Below, piece by piece: positions 23,219-30,405 of a DNA stretch of 64,000 bases. How positions within the stretch are numbered: position 1 is the stretch's first letter; each line of letters opens with the position of its first letter. A program made the translations under genes and the position numbers. Source of the stretch: JBFMFR01 sp040752025 (lineage in GTDB: Bacteria > Chloroflexota > Anaerolineae > Anaerolineales > UBA4823); NCBI GenBank assembly GCA_040752025.1, contig JBFMFR010000036.1, forward strand, positions 1 to 64,000. The letters run 5' to 3'. The notes beneath the pieces are model-generated. The model did not search any database, had not been told where the DNA came from, and saw nothing but the letters and a program-made list of their open reading frames with translations.

Positions 23219-23626
23219 TCAACCCTCTGGCAAATCCGCCAGGCCCACCCGCAACTGGCGCGCCAGGTCTTCCAGGTCCGTGTAAGCGAACACCCGCTGC
23301 GCGCAGCCCAGGGCCGAGCTGGAAACGCGTTCCTGAACCTGGTGGAAAAGCCACACCGGCACCTGGTAGGCGAAAGCCAGGCCCTCTTCGATCAGCCCGC
23401 CGCGCAGTTCGGGGTCGTAGAACAGCAGCGCCAGGCCCGCTGTGCGCATGTGCTGGCGCACGAAAGGCATGAACAGCCGGGCATCCTCCAACCCTTCATC
23501 CAGGATCGCCTGGTAAGCCAGGAACGGCTGGTGGCCGGCCTGGCGCACGGAGTCTACCGCCAGCGCAGCGATTTGCTGGCGGTGAGCGTCGCCTCTCGGC
23601 ACTTTGACGATAATGAATACCTGCAT
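23219..23626 (-). CDS. Nucleoside 2-deoxyribosyltransferase-like protein
   Basis: The 135-residue protein has a Rossmann-like pattern: MQVFIIVKVP at the start, DEGLEDARLFMPFVRQHMRTAGLALLFYDPELRGGLIEEGLAFAYQ in the middle (given here as pieces LALLFYDPELRGG and EEGLAFAYQVPVW), the last resembling the GxxxExGxAxA region of the 2-deoxyribosyltransferase superfamily. Catalytic residues cannot be assigned with certainty, so activity is unproven; many superfamily members have other or unknown roles. It lies downstream of metH's promoter region on the same strand. Confidence 0.55.
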   Translation of the reverse strand: MQVFIIVKVPRGDAHRQQIAALAVDSVRQAGHQPFLAYQAILDEGLEDARLFMPFVRQHMRTAGLALLFYDPELRGGLIEEGLAFAYQVPVWLFHQVQERVSSSALGCAQRVFAYTDLEDLARQLRVGLADLPEG

Positions 23627-23674
23627 AGCAGCCTGCCTTTTTCGCGATGCGAAATTATACCCGATACTGACTTA

Positions 23675-23735
23675 GAAAATCTCTGTGGCTCTCCGTGGTT
23701 CTTCTCCGTGCTCTCCGTGTTGAATTCGTGCTGGC
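23675..23735. repeat. CTCCGTG-rich low-complexity intergenic repeat
   Basis: The sequence repeats CTCTGTGGCTCTCCGTGGTTC and CTCCGTGCTCTCCGTG (shown in pieces) with no coding potential. A second copy of the same style lies at 27505-27600 beside dnaX. It separates the deoxyribosyltransferase-like gene from the divergent regulator. Confidence 0.5.
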
Positions 23736-23813
23736 CTGGCCGGCCAATCATGGCAAACATAAGGATTCATGATAAACTATTCTTTAGCGTTAGTTATTTT
23801 GCTACTATTCACC

Positions 23814-24809
23814 ATGGAACACCTGCGCCGCGTCCGCGATTTCGAGCAGATGAAGATCCTGGCAGACTCTCGCCGCCTGGAAATCCTGCGTTTGTTGATG
23901 GCGCGCCCCATGACGCTCTCGCAGTTGGGCCTGGTTTTCAACGAGCACCCGGCCCGGGTGCGCCACCACGTCAAACAATTGGAAAAAGCCGGGCTGATCG
24001 AAATGGTCGGCACCAAAGTGGTGCGCGGCTTCGTGGAAAAATATTACCGCGCTAAGGCCAGCGCCTTCCTGCTGCAAGAGATCATCCTGCCCGCCGAAGC
24101 CAATCACAGCCTGACTATCCTGGGCAGTCACGACCTGGCCCTGGAGGCCGTGGCCGAGCACCTGCGCCAGCGCTCCCACTCACCGCTGGAACTGCTCGTG
24201 CTGCCCATCGGCAGCCTGGAGGGCCTGATCGCCCTGCGCCAGGGGGCCGCCCAAATCGCCGGCTGCCACCTGCTGGACGCCGCCAGCGGCGAATACAACC
24301 TGCCCTACGTGCGCCACATCTTCCCCGACCGCGAGATGAACCTGATCACCTTTGCGCACCGCGCCCAGGGCCTGCTGGTGGCTCCCGGCAACCCCAAGCA
24401 TATCAAAGAACTGGCCGACCTGGCGCGCTCCGATGTGGTCATGATCAACCGCAACCGCGGCTCAGGCACGCGCCTGTGGTTGGAAAACCAATTTGCGCGC
24501 CTGTCTGTCCCGGTCGAAGCGCTGAACGGCTACCGCCGGGAAGTGCGCACTCACACCGCCGTGGCCGAGGCCGTGTACCAGCGCAAAGCCGACGTTGGCC
24601 TGGGGCTGCAAGCCGCCGCCCGCCAGCAGGGCCTGGATTTCATCCCCCTGTTCGAAGAGCGCTTCGACCTGGCCCTGCCGCACGAACTGCTCGCCGATAA
24701 ATTGTTACAACCCTTGTTGGATTACCTCGCCAGCGCCCCCTTCCGCAAGTTGATCGCCAGCCTGGAGGGTTACAGCCCGGCGCACAGCGGCGACCAGCTC
24801 TCCCCCTGA
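23814..24809 (+). CDS. One-component regulator: ArsR-like HTH plus periplasmic-binding-type ligand domain
   Basis: The 331-residue protein has an N-terminal winged HTH (about 8-85: DSRRLEILRLLMARPMTLSQ, then RVRHHVKQLEKAGLIEM) and a C-terminal domain (about 115-320) that looks like the PBP-like domain of ModE/MolR-like and MopB-type regulators: GTRLWLENQF (helix), NRNRGSGTR (oxyanion-type loop), TAVAEAVYQRKADVGLGLQAAA. The latter motifs are those of periplasmic binding proteins for molybdate-like ligands, so an intracellular ligand sensor is inferred. The ATG at 23814 is preferred; upstream ORF extension starts at 23769. TACTAT at 23803-23808 sits six bases ahead of the ATG, so the mRNA may be leaderless. 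Confidence 0.78.
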   Translation: MEHLRRVRDFEQMKILADSRRLEILRLLMARPMTLSQLGLVFNEHPARVRHHVKQLEKAGLIEMVGTKVVRGFVEKYYRAKASAFLLQEIILPAEANHSLTILGSHDLALEAVAEHLRQRSHSPLELLVLPIGSLEGLIALRQGAAQIAGCHLLDAASGEYNLPYVRHIFPDREMNLITFAHRAQGLLVAPGNPKHIKELADLARSDVVMINRNRGSGTRLWLENQFARLSVPVEALNGYRREVRTHTAVAEAVYQRKADVGLGLQAAARQQGLDFIPLFEERFDLALPHELLADKLLQPLLDYLASAPFRKLIASLEGYSPAHSGDQLSP

Positions 24810-24833
24810 CATTTCGACAGGCGGACCGCCGCG

Positions 24834-25439
24834 CTAATCCATCTCCTGCCGCCCTGCCAGCGCCCGCTGCAGCGTGCTCTGGTCGGCGTACTCCAGGTCG
24901 CCGCCCACGGGCAGGCCGCGCGCCAGGCGCGTCAGCCGCACGCCCAGCGGTTGCAGTTGCTGGCGCAGGTAGGCGGCTGTGTAGTCTCCCTCCATGCTGG
25001 GGTTGGTCGCCAGGATCACCTCCTGGATGCCCCCCACGCGCAGGCGCGCCACCAGCTCGCGGATGCGCAGGTTCTCCGGGCCGATGCCCTCGATCGGCGA
25101 GAGCGCACCGTGCAGTACGTGGTAGCGCCCGGTGTACGTGCCGGTGCGCTCCAGCGCCAGCACGTCCAGGGGTTCTTCCACCACGCAGATCAGGCTGGCG
25201 TCCCGGCGCGTGTCGCTGCACACCTCGCAGGCCTCCCGTCCGGCGCCGGTGATGTTGAAGCAGGTCTGGCAGTAGGTGATGTTGGCCCGCAAAGCCGACA
25301 GCGCCTCCGCCAGGTCGCGCGACAGGTCTTCAGGGGCGCGCAGCAAATGAAACGCCAGCCGGGAGGCGGTCTTGGGACCGATCCCCGGCAGGCGTGAGAA
25401 GGCGTTGATCAGGTTCTGGAGCGGTTCTGGCAGCAGCAT
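24834..25439 (-). CDS. recR: Recombination mediator RecR
   Basis: The 201-residue protein has the N-terminal HhH segment (LPGIGPKTASRLAF), the zinc finger with Cys57, Cys60, Cys71 and Cys74, and the TOPRIM domain (about 83-175) with CVVEEPLDVLALERTG and EVILATNPSMEGDYTAAYL. It works with RecF/RecO in loading RecA at gaps. It ends the dnaX-ybaB-recR operon, an order shared by many bacteria. Gap to ybaB is 48 bp. Confidence 0.96.
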   Translation of the reverse strand: MLLPEPLQNLINAFSRLPGIGPKTASRLAFHLLRAPEDLSRDLAEALSALRANITYCQTCFNITGAGREACEVCSDTRRDASLICVVEEPLDVLALERTGTYTGRYHVLHGALSPIEGIGPENLRIRELVARLRVGGIQEVILATNPSMEGDYTAAYLRQQLQPLGVRLTRLARGLPVGGDLEYADQSTLQRALAGRQEMD

Positions 25440-25487
25440 AGGATTCTGGGAACGCCGACCCCCAGGTCGGCTCGTATGGATCCGGCC

Positions 25488-25814
25488 TTAGAAGGGCAGT
25501 CCGCCAGCCAGCGGGCCCAGGCGCTCTGCCGCCATCTCGCGCGACTTGTCCAGGGCGCTGTTGAAAGCCGTCAGCAGCAGGTCTTGCAGCATATCCACGT
25601 CCGCGTCTTTCAAGACTTCCGGGTCGATCTCCACCCCCCGGCAGCGCTGGTCGCCGGTCACCGTGACCTTGACTGCCCCGCCGCCAGCCGTGGCGGTGAC
25701 CGTCTCATCCGCCAGCTTGGCCTGAGTCTCTTCGATCTGCTGCTGCAACTTCTGCAACTGTCCCATCATGCCCATCTGGCCCGGCATCTTAGGGGCTTTG
25801 TAACCTTTTGCCAT
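25488..25814 (-). CDS. YbaB/EbfC-family nucleoid-associated protein
   Basis: The 108-residue protein begins MAKGYKAPKMPGQMGMMGQL, the Met/Gln/Gly-rich start of the family, followed by the helix LQQQIEETQAKLADETVTAT and the dimer strand region VKVTVTGDQRCRGVEIDPEVL. It binds DNA as a dimer. Its place between dnaX and recR is conserved. Confidence 0.93.
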   Translation of the reverse strand: MAKGYKAPKMPGQMGMMGQLQKLQQQIEETQAKLADETVTATAGGGAVKVTVTGDQRCRGVEIDPEVLKDADVDMLQDLLLTAFNSALDKSREMAAERLGPLAGGLPF

Positions 25815-25833
25815 ATCAACCTCCTCGTAACCG

Positions 25834-27423
25834 TTATTGAATATCGACGATCTCTCCGCCCAGGTCGCGCACCGCCGCCGCCACCATGCCGTCCTCGTCC
25901 ACGCCGGGGGGCACGTTGTCGCGCTTGGCGGTATCCACCACGCAGCGGATTTCGATCTCGCGTTGGAACACCTGCGCCAGCGCCTTCTGCGCCACTTCCA
26001 CGTTTTCGGGCTTTTCCATCTGGCTCTTCAAGACATCGCTGGCGAAGTTCAAGACCAGCACGGCCCCGTGCATGTAGCGCGACTTGCACGAGTTGAGCAG
26101 CCCGTAAGCCTTGGGGTTCTGTTTGCGCACCCAGCCCAGCATGCGCGGCCAGGTCTCGGACAGGGTCTGCGTGGCCTGGCGGTCCTCGGCGTTCAGCGCC
26201 GGGGCGTCGGCGGCCGCGCTCTGGCCGGCTTCCGGCGCTGGGGGGGGCGGGCTGCCCGGCCCGGGCGCAGCGCGGCGCGAAGCCGCCTTGCGCGGCGTGA
26301 CAGGCGCCGTTGTTTCGGGCGCGGGCTCGCTCGCGGCGGCCGGTTCCGGCCGGTTCAACGCCTCGATAAAGGCCATCTCCAGGGGCAGGGCCGGCTGCCA
26401 GGTAGCGCGCGCCTCGTTGGCGGCGTGGTTGAAGGCCCGGATGATGCGCAGCAGCTCGGCAGAGCCGAAGGCCTGGGCGTGGCGCGCCATCTGGGCGCGC
26501 AGCTCAGCGCCCGCCTCCACCTGGTCGGCGTTGCCGCTGCCCACCAGCAGCAGGTCGCGCAGGTAGTCCACCACCTGCCGGGCGAACTGGCGCGGGTCGC
26601 TGCCCGCGTCCAGCGCCTGGTGGATGCGGTCCAGCCCTACGTCGGCTTTGCCCGCCGTCAGCGCCTCGGCCAGGTCCAGCACCGCCTGGCTGGCAGCCGT
26701 GCCCAGCACGTTCTGCGCCATTTCCAACGTGATGGCCTGCCCGGTGGAGGCCAGTTGGTCCAGCAGCGAGATGGCGTCCCGCATTGCCCCGGTCGACTGG
26801 CGCGCGATCAGCGTCAGCGCCGCCTCTTCGATCTGGATGCCCTCCTCCTGGGCCAGCATGCGCAGTTCGGCCACGATGTCCGCCACCGGGATGCGCCGGA
26901 ATTCGTGGCGCTGGCAGCGCGACAGCACCGTGGCGGGGATCTTGTGCACTTCGGTGGTCGCCAGCACGAAGATGGCGTGGGCGGGCGGCTCCTCCAGCGT
27001 CTTCAGCAGGGCGTTGAAGGCCGCCGTGGAGAGCATGTGCACTTCATCGATGATATAAACTTTATAACGCCCCAGGTTGGGCGAAAAATTGATCTTATCG
27101 CGCAGGTCGCGCACGTCTTCGACGCTGGTGTTGGAGGCCGCGTCGATCTCGATCAGGTCCAAAAAGCGCCCCTGCACCACCGCCTGGCAGTGCGCGCACT
27201 CCCCGCACGGCCGCCGTGCCAGGTCCTCGTCCAGGCAGTTGACCGCCTTGGCCAGGATGCGCGCCGTAGTGGTCTTGCCCGTGCCGCGCGGCCCGGCGAA
27301 CAGGTAGGCGTGCACCACGCGCCCCGCTGCCAGGGCGTTGCGCAGCGTGTGCACCACGTGGTCCTGGCCCATCACCGCTTCCCAGCTTTGCGGGCGCCAT
27401 TTGCGATAGAGTGCTTGAGTCAT
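25834..27423 (-). CDS. dnaX: DNA polymerase III subunit gamma/tau
   Basis: The 529-residue clamp-loader ATPase has Walker A GPRGTGKTT (44-52), zinc Cys63, Cys73, Cys76 and Cys79, Walker B/DEVHML (about 126), sensor 1 in VLATTEVHKIP and the arginine finger in SRCQRHEF. Domain III follows to about 350; a Pro/Ala-rich linker (about 358-420, PETTAPVTPRKAASRRAAPG) leads to a short C-terminal domain (about 425-529). No clear slippery heptamer for gamma production was noticed. GAAGGA precedes the ATG. It heads the dnaX-ybaB-recR operon. Confidence 0.96.
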   Translation of the reverse strand: MTQALYRKWRPQSWEAVMGQDHVVHTLRNALAAGRVVHAYLFAGPRGTGKTTTARILAKAVNCLDEDLARRPCGECAHCQAVVQGRFLDLIEIDAASNTSVEDVRDLRDKINFSPNLGRYKVYIIDEVHMLSTAAFNALLKTLEEPPAHAIFVLATTEVHKIPATVLSRCQRHEFRRIPVADIVAELRMLAQEEGIQIEEAALTLIARQSTGAMRDAISLLDQLASTGQAITLEMAQNVLGTAASQAVLDLAEALTAGKADVGLDRIHQALDAGSDPRQFARQVVDYLRDLLLVGSGNADQVEAGAELRAQMARHAQAFGSAELLRIIRAFNHAANEARATWQPALPLEMAFIEALNRPEPAAASEPAPETTAPVTPRKAASRRAAPGPGSPPPPAPEAGQSAAADAPALNAEDRQATQTLSETWPRMLGWVRKQNPKAYGLLNSCKSRYMHGAVLVLNFASDVLKSQMEKPENVEVAQKALAQVFQREIEIRCVVDTAKRDNVPPGVDEDGMVAAAVRDLGGEIVDIQ

Positions 27424-27720
27424 GGTGTTCCTTCAGAATTGTTGTTCGCTGTCTTCAGAAGATAGAGTTTCCAAAAGAGTCGCACCTTTCTCATCGACTG
27501 GCAGATTTTATCTTTCACCACGAAGAACACTAAGAACACAAAGATTTTTTCAGAAAACTCCGTGAACTCCGTGGCTTCTCCGTAATCTCCGTGTTAGATG
27601 TACACCTCACGCCAAACCCAACGCTCGCCTTCGCCAGCATCATCCTCGAGCGCGCCCCTAATTATAGTACAACTCTCGCAGAAGCCCGTACGAAACCCGG
27701 CGCAGTTTGGCTTAGCAAAA
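27424..27720. other. Gene-free interval holding degenerate CTCCGTG / ACGAAGAACAC repeats
   Basis: No coding frame with a ribosome-binding site is seen. Between 27505 and 27600 it holds ACCACGAAGAACACTAAGAA and CTCCGTGAACTCCGTGGC-type units, the same style as 23675-23735. It probably contains the dnaX promoter at its right-hand (low-coordinate) end. Confidence 0.45.
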
Positions 27721-27753
27721 AGAAATCGAATTTTTGTCAAAAATTCGATTTCT
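27721..27753 (-). terminator. AT-rich terminator hairpin of the methyltransferase gene
   Basis: AGAAATCGAATTTTT (27721-27735) pairs perfectly with AAAAATTCGATTTCT (27739-27753) around GTC. On the minus strand the stem is followed by TTTTTGC. It lies about 90 nt beyond the methyltransferase stop. Confidence 0.6.
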
Positions 27754-27766
27754 GGTTTCTGGAGAA

Positions 27767-27800
27767 GCCGGGGCGAAACCCAATTGAGTTTCGCCCCGGC
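27767..27800 (-). repeat. GC-rich hairpin upstream of the AT-rich terminator
   Basis: GCCGGGGCGAAAC (27767-27779) pairs perfectly with GTTTCGCCCCGGC (27788-27800) around an 8-nt loop. No T-run follows directly; it and the next hairpin are 13 nt apart and together form a two-stage 3' structure. Confidence 0.6.
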
Positions 27801-27839
27801 TGGAGGCCACTGCCAGGCGCTATCCGTCTTGGATGGATC

Positions 27840-28559
27840 TCAAACCTTACGCACCAGGATGTGGTAGTACCAAATCTCCCCATTGTCTTCTCTGAGAATT
27901 TCAAACCCTGCTCGCTCGACCCACTCCCTGACCTGTTGGTTGGTCGGATGATAGTGATAGACGCCTTCGTCAGGCCACTCGCCATAAACTACCGGCAGCC
28001 CGGCCTGCCGGGACCTTTCGAAGGCCTGCCGGACTTCGCCCTCATCCGCATTTTCGATGGTTTCGGCGGTGAAATACAGGCAGCCGTGCGGTTTTAGCGC
28101 CCGGTGGAAGTTGCCGAGCGCCACGGGCCAGTCTTCGGGGCACACGTTTTCCATGGCATCCATGCAAATTGCGCCGTCGAAAACCTCTCGATAAGCCATT
28201 TCCTGCAAGCCAACTTTCTCGAAGCGCACCGCGGGGAATTTGGCCTTGGCGCGTGCCAGCATCCCCTGGGATTGGTCGATCCCAAGGATGGTATGCCCCT
28301 TCTCGAGCAGGAATGGCAAATACCTGCCGGCCCCACAGGCTGCATCGAGGATCAGGCTGCCTGGTGGGAGCCGGCGCAAGAATTCGTGGATGAAGTCTTG
28401 ATGGGTGGTATTGCTGTACAACCCCGCTTTTTCTTCGCCGTAGAGCGGCGCCCAAACCGTATCATACTGTTCTTCGCATGCAAGCCGCATTTCTCTTAGC
28501 CAGGTGATTCGGTCCATTTGTATTTTCACCAATCGGTCGCTGAAAAAATGTTGCTGCAC
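27840..28559 (-). CDS. Class I SAM-dependent methyltransferase
   Basis: The 239-residue protein has motif I ILDAACGAGRYLPFLLEKGH (about 79-98), the acidic motif II GIDQSQGMLARAKAKFP and motif III in FDGAICMDAMENV. The N-terminal about 60 residues (ACEEQYDTVWAPLYGEE) may form a substrate lid. The substrate is not evident. The GTG at 28559 lies 3 bp after the previous stop; an ATG at 28517 is an alternative start (MDRITW). It is the last gene of a short operon with the DUF1992 and lamin-tail genes. Confidence 0.83.
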   Translation of the reverse strand: MQQHFFSDRLVKIQMDRITWLREMRLACEEQYDTVWAPLYGEEKAGLYSNTTHQDFIHEFLRRLPPGSLILDAACGAGRYLPFLLEKGHTILGIDQSQGMLARAKAKFPAVRFEKVGLQEMAYREVFDGAICMDAMENVCPEDWPVALGNFHRALKPHGCLYFTAETIENADEGEVRQAFERSRQAGLPVVYGEWPDEGVYHYHPTNQQVREWVERAGFEILREDNGEIWYYHILVRKV

Positions 28560-28562
28560 AAC

Positions 28563-29030
28563 TCACCGGGTGCCGGCATCTGGGCTGGTAGGTGGCTCCT
28601 GCGCACATACCTGCGCCGCCTCCCGCTCCACGTCCAGCTTGCGGCGCTGCAAGCGCTCGGCGGGTACTTGCAGATTGTAATCGAAAATGCGCCGGTTGAG
28701 CTTCTCGACGCGTGCGGCGAACCTGCGCCGCGCCCGCTGCCATTCGGCCTCCACCAGCCCGGGCGGCTCTCCCCCGGCCAGCGCCTTCTGCCGCCAGGCC
28801 CAGGCCCGGCGCAGGCCGGCGCGCGCCGCTTCGCTCTCGGCGTCGATCTCCTGCTGCAGCTCGATCCACGGCAGGGTGTAGCCGCCCTCCCGCAGCACGT
28901 GGTAAGCCAATCGCCACTCCGGGTCCGCCAGCGGGTCGCCCTCCAGGCGCAGCGGTTTGCCCTTGCCCGGCAAATTGTCGAACTTGCCCTCCTCAGCCGC
29001 CCGGCGGATGTGCTCTTCGATGTCCTTCAT
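28563..29030 (-). CDS. DUF1992 (DnaJ-C28-like) conserved protein
   Basis: The 155-residue protein opens DIEEHIRRAAEEGKFDNLPG then KGKPLRLEGDPLADPEWRLA, the diagnostic DUF1992 sequence, followed by two long helices rich in Arg/Glu. Related eukaryotic proteins are called DnaJ homologue C28; the function is unknown. It is followed by the methyltransferase gene and preceded by the lamin-tail gene (7 bp). Confidence 0.85.
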   Translation of the reverse strand: MKDIEEHIRRAAEEGKFDNLPGKGKPLRLEGDPLADPEWRLAYHVLREGGYTLPWIELQQEIDAESEAARAGLRRAWAWRQKALAGGEPPGLVEAEWQRARRRFAARVEKLNRRIFDYNLQVPAERLQRRKLDVEREAAQVCAQEPPTSPDAGTR

Positions 29031-29037
29031 GGATACC

Positions 29038-29589
29038 TCACGGGATCTTATACGTCGCCTGGATGCGCCCCTGGGCGTCGCGCAGCGTCACCGTCTCGCC
29101 CGGCGACCAGATGGCTTTGTCCATGCCCCAGTACAGTTCGATCACCGAGTTGTTGCCCGGGCGAGTGTATATGCTCACCGCCCCGCCGCTGTACAGGGTC
29201 AACTGCGGAGACTGCGGGAAGATGAAAACGTTGCCGCGCCCGTCTTCGATACGCCAGCCCACCAGCGAAATCTCGCCTTCGCCGTTGTATTTGAGCTTCA
29301 CGTGCTCCGTTTCCAGGTCGCCAACCCCGATCACGCTTTCGATCAGCATGCTGCCCTGGGCGCTCAGCGCGCTGGCGCCCGGCGTGGAAACCGGCGTGGC
29401 TGCGCCCTGGCCTGGCGCGGGGGTGGGGGTGTGCGCCGCCGGGCGGATGGCGCTCAGGGCGTCCGGCAGCAGGCTCTTGGGCAGCGGGCCCTGCGCCTGG
29501 TCCCACAGGATCAGCACCACCAGCGTGGCGCAGGCTGAAACCAGCGCGTTGAGTAGAAGAAATAGGAACATTCGTCGCGATTGCTTCAT
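29038..29589 (-). CDS. Membrane-anchored lamin-tail (LTD) domain protein
   Basis: The 183-residue protein has one N-terminal membrane anchor (about 7-27, FLFLLLNALVSACATLVVLI), a Pro/Ala/Thr linker (about 45-70) and a C-terminal beta-sandwich (about 75-180) with GEISLVGWRIEDGRGNVFIF, then PGNNSVIELYWG and WSPGETVTLRD, the layout of bacterial lamin-tail domains. These occur on surface proteins and may bind polysaccharide or protein. The ATG at 29589 is chosen; an open frame to 29688 has no ribosome-binding site and runs into the divergent gene's promoter. Confidence 0.75.
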   Translation of the reverse strand: MKQSRRMFLFLLLNALVSACATLVVLILWDQAQGPLPKSLLPDALSAIRPAAHTPTPAPGQGAATPVSTPGASALSAQGSMLIESVIGVGDLETEHVKLKYNGEGEISLVGWRIEDGRGNVFIFPQSPQLTLYSGGAVSIYTRPGNNSVIELYWGMDKAIWSPGETVTLRDAQGRIQATYKIP

Positions 29590-29646
29590 AGCTCTGATGA
29601 TAGCACAGAATCCAGCGCCCAAGAGGGCCTTTTGCCCGCCAATTGG

Positions 29647-29675
29647 TTGACGCCTGGCGGCATTGCTACTACAAT
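29647..29675 (+). promoter_or_regulatory. Sigma70-type promoter of the NYN-domain gene
   Basis: TTGACG (29647-29652) and TACAAT (29670-29675) are separated by exactly 17 nt. The ATG begins seven bases after the -10 box, so the transcript is predicted to start at or next to the start codon (leaderless). Confidence 0.7.
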
Positions 29676-29681
29676 CCAGGC

Positions 29682-30167
29682 ATGCCATATCTGATCGATG
29701 GTCATAACCTGATCCCGCGTTTGCCTGGGATGAACCTGGCGGATCTCGATGATGAGATGCGCCTGGTGGATATGTTGCAAGAATTCTGCCGCCGCCAGCG
29801 CAAGCAGGCTGAAGTCTTTTTCGATAATGCCCCGCCGGGCGGGACGCGCCTGCGCAACTTCGGCCTGGTCATCGCCCGTTTCGTGCGCCAGGGCCGCACT
29901 GCCGACCAGGCCATCCACGAGCGCCTGGAGCGCCTGGGGCGCACGGCGCGCAACTGGACCGTGGTCAGCTCCGATAAGGCCGTGCAGGCCTCGGCCCGCG
30001 CCCGCCAGGCCCAGTTCCTGTCTTCGGAAATTTTTGCTGGCATGCTGTTGGAAGCCTTGGACACCACGCGCCGCGACCCAGGGGACCAGGACAGCGTGTC
30101 CATGAGCGCCGACGAATTAGATGACTGGATGAACCTGTTCGGCGCTGACGAAAACAACCCGGGTTAG
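29682..30167 (+). CDS. NYN-domain (YacP-like) putative ribonuclease
   Basis: The 161-residue protein starts PYLIDGHNLIPRL, with the catalytic Asp of the NYN/PIN fold, and continues with EVFFDNAPPGG, ADQAIHERLERLGRTARNWT and VVSSDKAVQASARARQA, the family order. YacP (Rae1) is a ribosome-associated endoribonuclease; this relative may have a similar role. The C-terminus (MSADELDDWMNLFG) is acidic and helical. The ATG at 29682 is supported by the promoter above and there is no ribosome-binding site, consistent with a leaderless message. Confidence 0.85.
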   Translation: MPYLIDGHNLIPRLPGMNLADLDDEMRLVDMLQEFCRRQRKQAEVFFDNAPPGGTRLRNFGLVIARFVRQGRTADQAIHERLERLGRTARNWTVVSSDKAVQASARARQAQFLSSEIFAGMLLEALDTTRRDPGDQDSVSMSADELDDWMNLFGADENNPG

Positions 30168-30244
30168 GGGTGGGGGACGCTTCAATCGGACTGATTTCGT
30201 CTGAATATTCTCATTCGATTCTAATCCCAAAAGGGTCAAAATAG

Positions 30245-30253
30245 TGCTATATT
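30245..30253 (+). promoter_or_regulatory. Extended -10 promoter of the candidate small RNA
   Basis: TGCTATATT is an extended -10 element (TGnTATAAT consensus with one change). No good -35 hexamer is present. Transcription would start at about 30260. Confidence 0.45.
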
Positions 30254-30259
30254 AACCCC

Positions 30260-30405
30260 ATTCGACACCTGCCCTCCCATTTACTGGTACAAACAGGTGT
30301 CGAGGCGCCGAACGAAGCTTTCAGCACGTACCCCGTGTTGTGCTTCCGGTGGCCCTCCTTAGAATTGCCGGGCGTGCCCCCCCCACGTCCGGCATTTCTT
30401 TTTCT
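30260..30405 (+). ncRNA. Candidate C-rich small RNA with two hairpins and an intrinsic terminator
   Basis: Between the NYN stop (30167) and the convergent SpoIIE gene lies a self-contained unit. Hairpin 1 has a perfect 10-bp stem, TCGACACCTG (30262-30271) and CAGGTGTCGA (30294-30303), with loop CCCTCCC. Hairpin 2 has GAAGC/GCTTC and CAGCACG/CGTGTTG (30314-30346), loop TACCC. A single-stranded linker holds CCCTCCTTAG (30353-30362). The terminator TGCCGGGCGTG/CACGTCCGGCA (30366-30394) is followed by TTTCTTTTTC. Three or more C-rich unpaired segments could pair with ribosome-binding sites, as in the C-rich sRNAs of Gram-positives. No Rfam-type family was recognised. Confidence 0.6.
30366..30403 (+). 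terminator. Terminator of the candidate small RNA
   Basis: An 11-bp stem (30366-30376 with 30384-30394, one G-T pair) with a C-only loop is followed by TTTCTTTTTC. It ends within a base of the convergent gene's stop codon at 30404. Confidence 0.75.

Noticed and set aside
25837..27465. 542-codon open frame antisense to dnaX
   Set aside because: Antisense long frames are common in GC-rich codon usage. The minus strand carries all DnaX motifs and this frame has none.
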